Origin: an uncultured Campylobacter sp.
GTDB taxonomy: Bacteria > Campylobacterota > Campylobacteria > Campylobacterales > Campylobacteraceae
Length of the DNA stretch: 5,372 bases
Reading direction: 5' to 3'
Assembly: GCA_938036585.1 (NCBI GenBank)
Contig: CALHQN010000044.1
Coordinates: 1 to 5,372, forward strand
Under the pieces are notes generated by a model that searched no databases, was not told where the DNA came from, and saw only the letters and a list, made by a program, of their open reading frames with translations. Positions 1 through 4,964 of the stretch are shown here, one piece after another. The stretch's first letter is position 1, and every line of letters starts with the position of its first letter. A program made the position numbers and the translations under genes.

Positions 1-11
1 AATATATATAA

Positions 12-17
12 ATTATA
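12..17 (-). promoter_or_regulatory. Possible -10 box for a leftward gene beyond the edge
   Basis: The minus strand reads TATAAT within an AT-rich block (1-30), but no convincing -35 is seen and the box is part of a palindromic ATTATAAT. The 141 nt left of the CNNM/CorC stop codon hold no gene. A 16-nt all-AT palindrome is centred at 83/84 and a 6-bp stem (38-43 with 51-56) lies nearby; neither is a clear terminator. Confidence 0.25.
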
Positions 18-141
18 ATTGAATTTAAATCGTAAGATTTCTCTTGCGACGAGAAAGACGACCCTAAATTAGCGATATTAAAATTTTAATAGAATCTCGC
101 CAAGATGGGGCATTCTTACTGCGCAGTTAAACTAAAGGTGC

Positions 142-1479
142 TTATTTCGCTTCGCCCAGAGCATCATCTTTATCGCGCAACTCCCGCTCATGCTTTTTGG
201 TGACTTTTACTAGCGAGACCCTCGTGCCATCCATTCGCAGCACTTCGTAGTCGCAGTTTTCATCGCTGATCTTATCGCCGATCTCGGGCAGGCTGCCGAA
301 GAGATTAAAGACGTAGCCGCCGATCGTGAGCTGCTCGGTCTCCTCGTCGAAGTCGATACCCATCACTTCTTCGACGCCTTCGATCTCGAAGCGACCTCTA
401 AACTCGAAGGTATTTTCGTCGATGCGTTTGAAATTTTGCATCTTACCGTCATGTTCGTCGTTTATGTCGCCGAAAATTTCTTCGATTATATCTTCCATCG
501 TCAAAAAACCTGCCGTGCCGCCGTATTCGTCGATGACGAGCGCGGCGAAAATGCGCTGCTTATTCATCATCGGTAAAATTTTAGAGATCGGGCTGTTTTC
601 GGGCACGATGATAAGCTTGCGCACGATCTTATCGAAGCTTCGCTCGCCCTTTTGCTGGATGATATCGCGGATGTGGATGAGGCCTAGGACGTTGTCCTTG
701 CTGCCGTCGATATATGGAAAGCGCGTAAATCTTGATTGCAAGACGGTATCGTAGTTCTCCTCGTAGCTTGCCTGCTTATTTAGGCATATGAGATCGCGGC
801 GCGGCGTCATTATCTCTTTGGCGACCGTGTCGCTGAAATCGACGGCGTTTTTGATGATCTCGGTCTCTAGGCTATCGAGCACTCCGCCTTTTAGGCTCTC
901 GCTTGCGATGATTTTGATCTCTTCGTCCGAAAGCGCGAGCTCGCTCTCTTTGGCAGGTTTTACGCCGATTATTTTAAGCGAAACGGCGGCGATGAAGTCA
1001 AACGCCTTGATAATAGGGAAAAATAGGATCCAAAATAGATGTAGCGGCTTGGCGATGAAAAGCACTACTTTTTCGGTTTTGGCGATAGCGATGGATTTTG
1101 GCACCAGCTCGCCGAGTACGACGTGAAACAGCGTAACGAGCGTAAATGAGACGATAAAGGCGATCGTATGGATCGCTACGCCGCTTACGCCGAAGGTCTT
1201 TAGCGGCAGCTCGATCAGCCTCGCTACCGCAGGTTCGCCGATCCAGCCCAGAGCCAGCGAGCTTATCGTGATACCGAGCTGAGTGGCGCTGAGGTAGGTG
1301 TCTAGGGAGTTTGAAATTTTAAAAGCGAGCTCTGCGTTTGGAATTTTATCTTTGATAAGCTCTTCGAGGCGCGATTTTCTTATTTTTACGATTGAGAATT
1401 CCGAAAGAACGAAAAAAGCATTCATAAAGATGAATACAAAAGCTAAAACTAACATTAAAACCGAACTGTCCGTGTCCAA
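142..1479 (-). CDS. CNNM/CorC-family membrane protein with CBS pair (HlyC/CorC-type transporter)
   Basis: A 445-aa inner-membrane protein of the family historically called hemolysin/TlyC/HlyC and now linked to Mg2+/Co2+ transport or efflux (CNNM/CorC). The order is typical and full length. An N-terminal CNNM (DUF21) region has hydrophobic segments near residues 7-28, 62-82, 101-124 and 138-172, including SATQLGIT (64-71) and GELVPKS (123-129). A CBS pair follows at about 219-342, with MTPRRD at 224-229 and a second half rich in the DEYGGTAG signature (317-324). A CorC_HlyC C-terminal domain lies at about 355-428. The start is TTG at 1479-1477: AAAGGA lies 8 nt upstream, and the next in-frame ATG is residue 9, already inside the first membrane helix. 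It has its own promoter at 1519-1547 and appears monocistronic within the window. Family assignment is secure; the transported ion is not shown by the sequence, and true haemolytic activity is not implied. Confidence 0.95.
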   Translation of the reverse strand: MDTDSSVLMLVLAFVFIFMNAFFVLSEFSIVKIRKSRLEELIKDKIPNAELAFKISNSLDTYLSATQLGITISSLALGWIGEPAVARLIELPLKTFGVSGVAIHTIAFIVSFTLVTLFHVVLGELVPKSIAIAKTEKVVLFIAKPLHLFWILFFPIIKAFDFIAAVSLKIIGVKPAKESELALSDEEIKIIASESLKGGVLDSLETEIIKNAVDFSDTVAKEIMTPRRDLICLNKQASYEENYDTVLQSRFTRFPYIDGSKDNVLGLIHIRDIIQQKGERSFDKIVRKLIIVPENSPISKILPMMNKQRIFAALVIDEYGGTAGFLTMEDIIEEIFGDINDEHDGKMQNFKRIDENTFEFRGRFEIEGVEEVMGIDFDEETEQLTIGGYVFNLFGSLPEIGDKISDENCDYEVLRMDGTRVSLVKVTKKHERELRDKDDALGEAK

Positions 1480-1487
1480 ATTTCTTA

Positions 1488-1493
1488 TCCTTT
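1488..1493 (-). promoter_or_regulatory. Shine-Dalgarno site supporting a TTG start
   Basis: On the minus strand AAAGGA is followed by 8 nt and then TTG (1479-1477). This is good spacing for 16S rRNA pairing and is the reason for choosing TTG over the ATG eight codons later as the start of the CNNM/CorC gene. Confidence 0.7.
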
Positions 1494-1518
1494 GAAATTT
1501 AAAAATAAATATTTTGCG

Positions 1519-1547
1519 ATTATATCTAAAAACGCTTTAAAATCCAA
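1519..1547 (-). promoter_or_regulatory. sigma70-type promoter of the CNNM/CorC gene
   Basis: Reading the minus strand, a perfect TATAAT -10 box (1524-1519) is preceded by a 17-nt spacer and TTGGAT (1547-1542), which matches four of six bases of the TTGACA -35 consensus. The predicted transcript start lies about 30-35 nt upstream of the TTG codon, and the leader between them is very AT-rich. Confidence 0.65.
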
Positions 1548-1620
1548 AAGGTGCGGAAAATTCCTCACGCCGGCTCGTAGAATTTCGCGGAATTGAAATT
1601 TGACTATCTTTTATCGCGCA

Positions 1621-1949
1621 AAATTTCATCTGCTCGCGCGAGACTTGTCGCCACGCAAAGACGCCGAAATCCTGCCGCCCGGCTGAATAAATTTTATTTT
1701 TGCGCCCGATTGCGGCTGTAAAATTTTATCTGTATACAGCCGCGATGAAATTCCATCTGCGCTCGAAAGAGCAAAATTTTACTCTAAATTCCATCGCGCT
1801 TAAAATCGTAAAATTTCGCGCCGTAAAATTCTATAGCTACGGACGTTCGGGCTTCCTATGCTACGGAATTCCGCCCGGCGCCTGTGTTTTAAAAGATGAA
1901 ATTTTATCTCGGCGCGATTTTGTTTATCGCGCGTGATAATGGAATTTTG
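1621..1949 (+). repeat. Dispersed degenerate AAATTYYATC repeat
   Basis: On the plus strand the 10-mer AAATTTCATC occurs at 1621. AAATTTTATC occurs at 1721 and again at 1899, and AAATTCCATC at 1748 and again at 1786. Weaker relatives lie at 1774 (AAATTTTACT), 1811 (AAATTTCGCG) and 1826 (AAATTCTATA). An inverted relative, GATAATGGAATTTT, lies at 1936-1949. Several copies are followed by TCTG or TCGCG, and most are preceded by GTA, GCA or ATG. Spacing is irregular (12 to 100 nt), so this is not a CRISPR or a tandem satellite. Related words also occur in coding sequence (e.g. 4855), so part of the signal is a genome-wide oligomer bias. Confidence 0.45.
1709..1746. other. Hairpin with a 9-bp perfect stem
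   Basis: GCGGCTGTA (1712-1720) is the exact reverse complement of TACAGCCGC (1735-1743), with a 14-nt loop that contains one AAATTTTATC repeat copy. On a plus-strand RNA the stem extends through one G-U pair and two more pairs to 1709-1746 (12 pairs). No U-tract follows it in either direction, so it is not a canonical intrinsic terminator. Confidence 0.5.
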
Positions 1950-1963
1950 CGGTGATTTAGAAT

Positions 1964-2034
1964 TTTGCGCCGCGGCAGGCTTTTGTCGCGGCAAAGCTTC
2001 GGCGCGGCGGCGGATAATCCTAGCGCCGCGCGAA
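1964..2034 (-). terminator. Two GC-rich hairpins after the M48 gene, possible terminator
   Basis: Beginning about 30 nt past the M48 stop on the minus strand, GCGCGGCG and CGCCGCGC (2002-2009 and 2024-2031) form a perfect 8-bp stem with a 14-nt loop. The stem can be lengthened by three pairs (1998-2000 with 2032-2034) across one bulged base. Immediately after it, GCCGCG and CGCGGC (1969-1974 and 1987-1992) form a second stem with a 12-nt loop. The position suits transcript-end formation or 3'-end protection. No run of U follows either stem, which weakens the intrinsic-terminator reading. Confidence 0.35.
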
Positions 2035-2063
2035 AGGCTCTTTTGAAATTTTAAATTGCGAGG

Positions 2064-2873
2064 CTATTTGTTTCTCGCGGCGGCCTCGTAAAGCGGCAGA
2101 ACTTTTGGCATCACCTCTTTCAGATCGGCGATGCGATCCTCATTTGAAGGGTGCGTGGACATAAATTTAAGCGGATGGCTCTCATTTAGCTTATTCATCT
2201 TCTCCCAGACGTTTATCGCCGCTCGCGGGTCGTATCCTGCGCGCGCCATCAGCTCGACGCCCATCAGATCGGCCTCGGTCTCATGTGTGCGCGAAAACGG
2301 CAGCGTGAAAGTGTACTGCGCCGCCATATTTAGCGCGCTCGCGCCAAGATCGCCCAGACCCGCTACTTGGCTGACGGTGAAAATTCCTACGTTTTTAAGC
2401 TGATCGCTGGACGCCTGCTCGCGGCTGTGCTCGCGTAGCGCGTGCGACATCTCGTGCCCTACGATAGCGGCGAGCTCGGCATCGGTGAGCTTGAGCTTAT
2501 CGATGATGCCCGTATAGACGACGATGCGACCGCCAGGCATACACCAAGCGTTGATCGTTTGGTCGTTGATGACATTAACCTGCCAGTTCCATTTCAGTGC
2601 GTCTTTTCTAAACACCCCGACCTGCTTGATCAGCCTGCTTGCGATCTGCCTTACGCGCGCGGTTTGCGTGGCATTGGTGTTTAGGACTTTGTCGTGGTTT
2701 GCCTTTGCGATTATCTGTTTGTACGCAACCGCCGCGCTTTGATCCATTTCGGCTTCGCCTACGGTGAATAGCTGGCTGCGATCCGCGCCGACGACGCCGC
2801 TTTGCGTAGTGCTCGCACAGCCGCTAAAAATCATCATCGCGACGAACGATATTAAAAGAGCTAATTTTTTCAT
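2064..2873 (-). CDS. M48-family zinc metallopeptidase lipoprotein (LoiP/BepA type)
   Basis: A 269-aa periplasm-facing protease, probably anchored to the outer membrane. The N-terminus is a lipoprotein signal: charged MKK, a hydrophobic stretch, and a lipobox ending IFSG with the acylated Cys at 19. Ala at +2 gives no inner-membrane retention signal. The peptidase domain (about 70-255) has the zinc-binding HEMSH helix (H140, E141, H144) and an E-x-x-A-D motif (E198, D202) supplying the probable third ligand. A later T-H-P (H241) corresponds to the histidine switch described in BepA. The length fits the family. Members degrade or help assemble misfolded outer-membrane proteins; that role here is inferred from family. 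The ATG start has AAGGAG five nt upstream. It is the only gene between two large spacers and has its own promoter, so it is probably monocistronic. LoiP (YggG)-like is the closest match by size and layout, but the exact orthologue is uncertain. Confidence 0.93.
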   Translation of the reverse strand: MKKLALLISFVAMMIFSGCASTTQSGVVGADRSQLFTVGEAEMDQSAAVAYKQIIAKANHDKVLNTNATQTARVRQIASRLIKQVGVFRKDALKWNWQVNVINDQTINAWCMPGGRIVVYTGIIDKLKLTDAELAAIVGHEMSHALREHSREQASSDQLKNVGIFTVSQVAGLGDLGASALNMAAQYTFTLPFSRTHETEADLMGVELMARAGYDPRAAINVWEKMNKLNESHPLKFMSTHPSNEDRIADLKEVMPKVLPLYEAAARNK

Positions 2874-2898
2874 CTTTTCTCCTTGGAATTTTGCGGCG

Positions 2899-2907
2899 AT
2901 TTTAGCA
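2899..2907 (-). promoter_or_regulatory. Extended -10 promoter of the M48 gene
   Basis: The minus strand reads TGCTAAAAT, a TGn-extended -10 box (TAAAAT at 2904-2899) inside a T/A-rich upstream stretch. No good -35 hexamer is seen, which is usual for sigma70 promoters of Campylobacter. The predicted transcript start is only about 18-20 nt from the ATG, leaving room for the AAGGAG ribosome binding site at 2884-2879 and little else. Confidence 0.6.
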
Positions 2908-3011
2908 AAATTTGGTTAAATTCTTGCAATTTCGCTTTTATTCAGCGCTTTGTTTGTCTGACGGCTCGTTTTACGAGCGTGCGTGCGGTGCGGAATTTAG
3001 GCTGCGCGAGA

Positions 3012-3119
3012 GATAAATTTATCGCTAAATTTAAGCATCCGCCGAACCACGCGGCATTAAATTTTAATGAAATTTCGACGCTAAATTTAGCCTAGCGTGC
3101 AATTCAGCTTAAAATTTAA
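3012..3119. repeat. Cluster of AAATTT-centred short palindromes
   Basis: Two perfect 12-nt palindromes, GATAAATTTATC (3012-3023) and GCTAAATTTAGC (3080-3091), occur with near-palindromic relatives GCTAAATTTAAGC (3024-3036) and TTAAATTTTAAT (3057-3068), plus an AAAATTTAAA block near 3110. The first two are adjacent. They could be protein-binding sites or may only reflect the AAATTT bias of this genome. Confidence 0.4.
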
Positions 3120-3359
3120 ATGCGCGTTTACCCGCTCCTCTAGGCTCAATATAAACGATGATAGCGACGCGTGGTTAGTACTCGCAAACTACGGCGCGGG
3201 TCATCAAATAGGGCTTTCACCGTGTTGCTATCGCTTGGCACATTTGCGAGCGAAATTTAGCCTGAGCTCGTTTTTGCGCCACTTTGAGTTGAGCGTTTGC
3301 TGTGCCCTACTTCGGTGCACGACTACGGCCGTAAAGCTCGCCGATGCGCGTTTAGACGA

Positions 3360-3415
3360 CGAGGCGGGGACGCCGGAGCGGGCTCTATGTGTTCCACCGC
3401 CTCGCAAAGCCCGCT
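3360..3415 (-). other. Interleaved inverted repeats (A-B-A'-B'), candidate RNA pseudoknot
   Basis: On the minus strand, starting 20 nt after the stop codon of the 419-aa gene, AGCGGGCT (3415-3408) can pair perfectly with AGCCCGCT (3384-3377). CGAGGCGG (3404-3397) can pair perfectly with CCGCCTCG (3367-3360). The two 8-bp helices overlap in order A-B-A'-B', so they either form a pseudoknot together or exclude each other. In minus-strand RNA the connecting loops are 3, 12 and 9 nt. A third alternative, GCAAA with TTTGC (3420-3416 with 3408-3404), would block the first helix. No U-tract follows, so ordinary intrinsic termination is not supported. Confidence 0.45.
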
Positions 3416-3435
3416 TTTGCAGCGCTTGCACGCGA

Positions 3436-4695
3436 TTAGTCCTTTTTGGACTTTAGCTTGGCAATCGTTTCTTTTGCCGCCTCGTAAGCCTTGGCGCTCA
3501 TCTCGCGCGCTCTTTCGCTTACGTTTTTAGCGACGTCGGAGCTTTTTAGCTCGGCAAATTTTTGGCTCATCTTCTTTTCAAATTCGCTAAGCTCCTTTTT
3601 GATTGCGTCCAGTTTCTCGTCCAGATCGAGATTTTCGATGATTTTGGCGCTTTTTTGGCTTAGCTCTTGAGTGATTTCGCGCGCCTTGGCGCTTGCCTTT
3701 TTCGCGCGCTCGCCAAGCTCGATCTCGCCGATTTTGGCGCTTAGCTGCTCGGCAAGATCGCTTGAAATTTTTCTAAATTTAGCCAGGTAGCCGCCGAATT
3801 CTTCATCGGCGATCTTGGCGATCTCGCTTTTAGCGGGCTCCTCCGAGCTTGCGACCGCGTCGCTTAAAACCGCGCTAAATAGCTCGCTCATCTGCGAAAT
3901 TTGAAGCTTTTTCTCCTCTAGGCTCTGCGCGTCGCTTGCTGGCGAGAAACTTAGCTCGTCGCGGTATCTCTCGGCGGCTTTATTTATGCCGTCGTAGCAG
4001 CCTAAAATCGCGCCTCTAATTAGCGCAGCGGCGGTATTTTTGCTCTCGTTTGCGACGAAAATCGCGCGATTTATGATGATTTTTGAAATTTCTTTCGTGC
4101 GGAATTTCGTAAATTCCCCGTCGCCGATAGCCGAAAATGCGATATTTTTCGCCGTCTCGTGCGCGGTATCTTCGATGTCGGTGCCGCTTTCGAGCACGCT
4201 TATGAAGGCTAGCTCGCTTGCTTCTTTCAGCACGTCCGCAAGCGGAAGTTTGCTCGCAATCGCTCGCTGTAGCGCCGCGCCTATGCACTCTTTTGCTTCT
4301 GTTTCGCTTATGTTTTGCAGCGCGGTATCCAGATCGTCGTAGCTGCGCAAGACAAGGGTTTTAATCGCCTTTTGCTTACAAGCGATCTTTTTGCGCAGAT
4401 CGTCGTAATCGTAGATGAGCTTGTAAAGAGCCTGCTCGTCCTCGTCGCACAGCGCCTTTTTTACCCCTTCGATTAGCGCTTCGGAGGAGGCGTCTTTTAG
4501 CGCTCCTATTTCGTCAAGCTCGGCGGCAAAGCTTAAGATGAGCTCGGCGCTTTTAGCGCTTTTTGCATCTTCGCTTAGTCCGCACAGATACTTTAGGCTC
4601 TGTTCAAAAGCTAAATTTTGCACGCAGACCGCCAGTTCGGCTTGTGAAATTTGCGCGAGATCGGCGCCGAATTTTTCTATCAGTTTTTCCTTCAT
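3436..4695 (-). CDS. Uncharacterised alanine-rich helical protein, 419 aa
   Basis: I do not recognise this protein with confidence; a DUF6781-type assignment is only a vague possibility. It has no signal peptide, no membrane segment and no catalytic motif I can name, so it is probably cytosolic. Almost every stretch looks helical and rich in Ala, Glu, Lys, Ser and Leu. The middle (about 70-245) contains loosely similar helical units such as ALIEGVKKAL (73-82), CIGAALQRAI (137-146) and ALIRGAILGC (224-233). The tail (about 325-419) is a charged amphipathic, coiled-coil-like region. It has an internal duplication: ERAKKASAKARE (329-340) is echoed by ERAREMSAKAYE (394-405). The ATG start has TAGGAG just upstream; that TAG is the stop codon of the preceding gene, leaving 8 nt between genes, so the protein is co-translated or at least co-transcribed with the DUF493 gene and moaC. 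Codon use matches its neighbours, so there is no sign of recent transfer. Confidence 0.88.
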   Translation of the reverse strand: MKEKLIEKFGADLAQISQAELAVCVQNLAFEQSLKYLCGLSEDAKSAKSAELILSFAAELDEIGALKDASSEALIEGVKKALCDEDEQALYKLIYDYDDLRKKIACKQKAIKTLVLRSYDDLDTALQNISETEAKECIGAALQRAIASKLPLADVLKEASELAFISVLESGTDIEDTAHETAKNIAFSAIGDGEFTKFRTKEISKIIINRAIFVANESKNTAAALIRGAILGCYDGINKAAERYRDELSFSPASDAQSLEEKKLQISQMSELFSAVLSDAVASSEEPAKSEIAKIADEEFGGYLAKFRKISSDLAEQLSAKIGEIELGERAKKASAKAREITQELSQKSAKIIENLDLDEKLDAIKKELSEFEKKMSQKFAELKSSDVAKNVSERAREMSAKAYEAAKETIAKLKSKKD

Positions 4696-4703
4696 ATCCT
4701 CTC

Positions 4704-4964
4704 CTACAGTATGTATTTAAAATGAGCCTTTAAGCGCTCGAAAATTTCATTTCTGTGCGTATCGCTATTTACGAATACGCTTGCGTTGAAGCTCATATAT
4801 TTGCCGCCGTTTGAAAAGCGCGAAAAGTCTATTTTGTAATTTTCGCCCTTTAAAATTTCATCGATCTGCTCGCGCTTTTGGGTGCTTGCGTCAAGGATGA
4901 TTTTGTATTCCCAAAAGAGCGGGTAGTCGATTTTCGGCTTTTCAGCTCCTAGTATACACGCCAC
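4704..4964 (-). CDS. DUF493/HP0495-family small protein
   Basis: An 86-aa protein of the DUF493 (YbeD/HP0495) family, small ACT-like alpha/beta proteins of unknown role, suggested to be regulatory. It follows the family pattern: a [15 protein letters not shown] opening like that of H. pylori HP0495, a central S-F-N-A-S-V strand, and a C-terminal R-N-E-I-F helix. I chose the GTG at 4964 because AGAGGGGGG lies just upstream and because 86 aa is the usual family length. A TTG at 4994 would add ten residues ([10 protein letters not shown]) with no ribosome binding site and no family resemblance. With the GTG start the gene overlaps the 3' end of moaC by 23 nt in another frame, which suggests translational coupling. 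Family membership is well supported; molecular function is not known. Confidence 0.9.
   Translation of the reverse strand: MACILGAEKPKIDYPLFWEYKIILDASTQKREQIDEILKGENYKIDFSRFSNGGKYMSFNASVFVNSDTHRNEIFERLKAHFKYIL

Larger units (their letters stand above)
1548..2063. other. Non-coding spacer with degenerate repeats and hairpins
   Basis: About 515 nt between the promoter of the CNNM/CorC gene and the stop codon of the M48 gene. Short open frames occur on both strands, but they are built from recurring KFHL/KFYL-like words that translate the repeat below, have no good ribosome binding site and resemble no family I know. I read the stretch as non-coding. It contains roughly eight copies of an AAATTYYATC-like word (1621-1908), a strong hairpin (1709-1746) and two GC-rich hairpins (1964-2034). 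I see no tRNA or known structural RNA. Confidence 0.6.
2908..3435. other. Non-coding spacer with palindromes and interleaved inverted repeats
   Basis: About 530 nt between the M48 promoter and the stop codon of the 419-aa gene. The open frames here (up to 119 codons on the plus strand) have no recognisable domain, no convincing ribosome binding site, and a composition rich in Arg, Cys and Ser, typical of chance frames. I therefore leave them out. The left half holds a cluster of AAATTT-centred palindromes (3012-3119), and the right half holds the interleaved inverted repeats at 3360-3415. A longer-range pair, CTCGCAAA (3181-3188) and TTTGCGAG (3243-3250), lies between them. No tRNA, tmRNA, SRP RNA or RNase P signature is visible. 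Confidence 0.6.

Noticed and set aside
38..56. TTTCTC/GAGAAA stem as terminator of the CNNM/CorC gene
   Set aside because: Only six pairs, AT-rich, about 85 nt past the stop codon, and followed by TCTTACG rather than a U-tract.
76..91. 16-nt perfect palindrome TATTAAAATTTTAATA
   Set aside because: Entirely A/T in AT-rich spacer DNA, so it is likely by chance and too weak as a hairpin to terminate transcription.
1700..1936. Plus-strand open frame of 78 codons with repeated KFHL/KFYL words
   Set aside because: It lies wholly in the AAATTYYATC repeat region, has no good ribosome binding site, and its residue pattern simply translates the repeat.
1621..1949. CRISPR array
   Set aside because: The repeated word is only about 10 nt, degenerate and irregularly spaced, with no uniform spacers and no cas genes nearby.
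3438..3452. AGTCC-TTTTT-GGACT hairpin at the 3' end of the 419-aa gene
   Set aside because: Only a 5-bp stem, lying within the last codons (K-S-K-K-D), with no U-tract after it on the minus strand.
3097..3456. Plus-strand open frame of 119 codons in the large spacer
   Set aside because: No recognisable domain or convincing ribosome binding site, unusual Cys/Arg-rich composition, and it runs into the end of the 419-aa gene on the other strand. It is most likely a chance frame.
4016..4342. Open frames of 90 to 100 codons on either strand inside the 419-aa gene
   Set aside because: They are shadows of the real gene in other frames; the minus-strand one is Arg/His/Ser-rich low-complexity translation.
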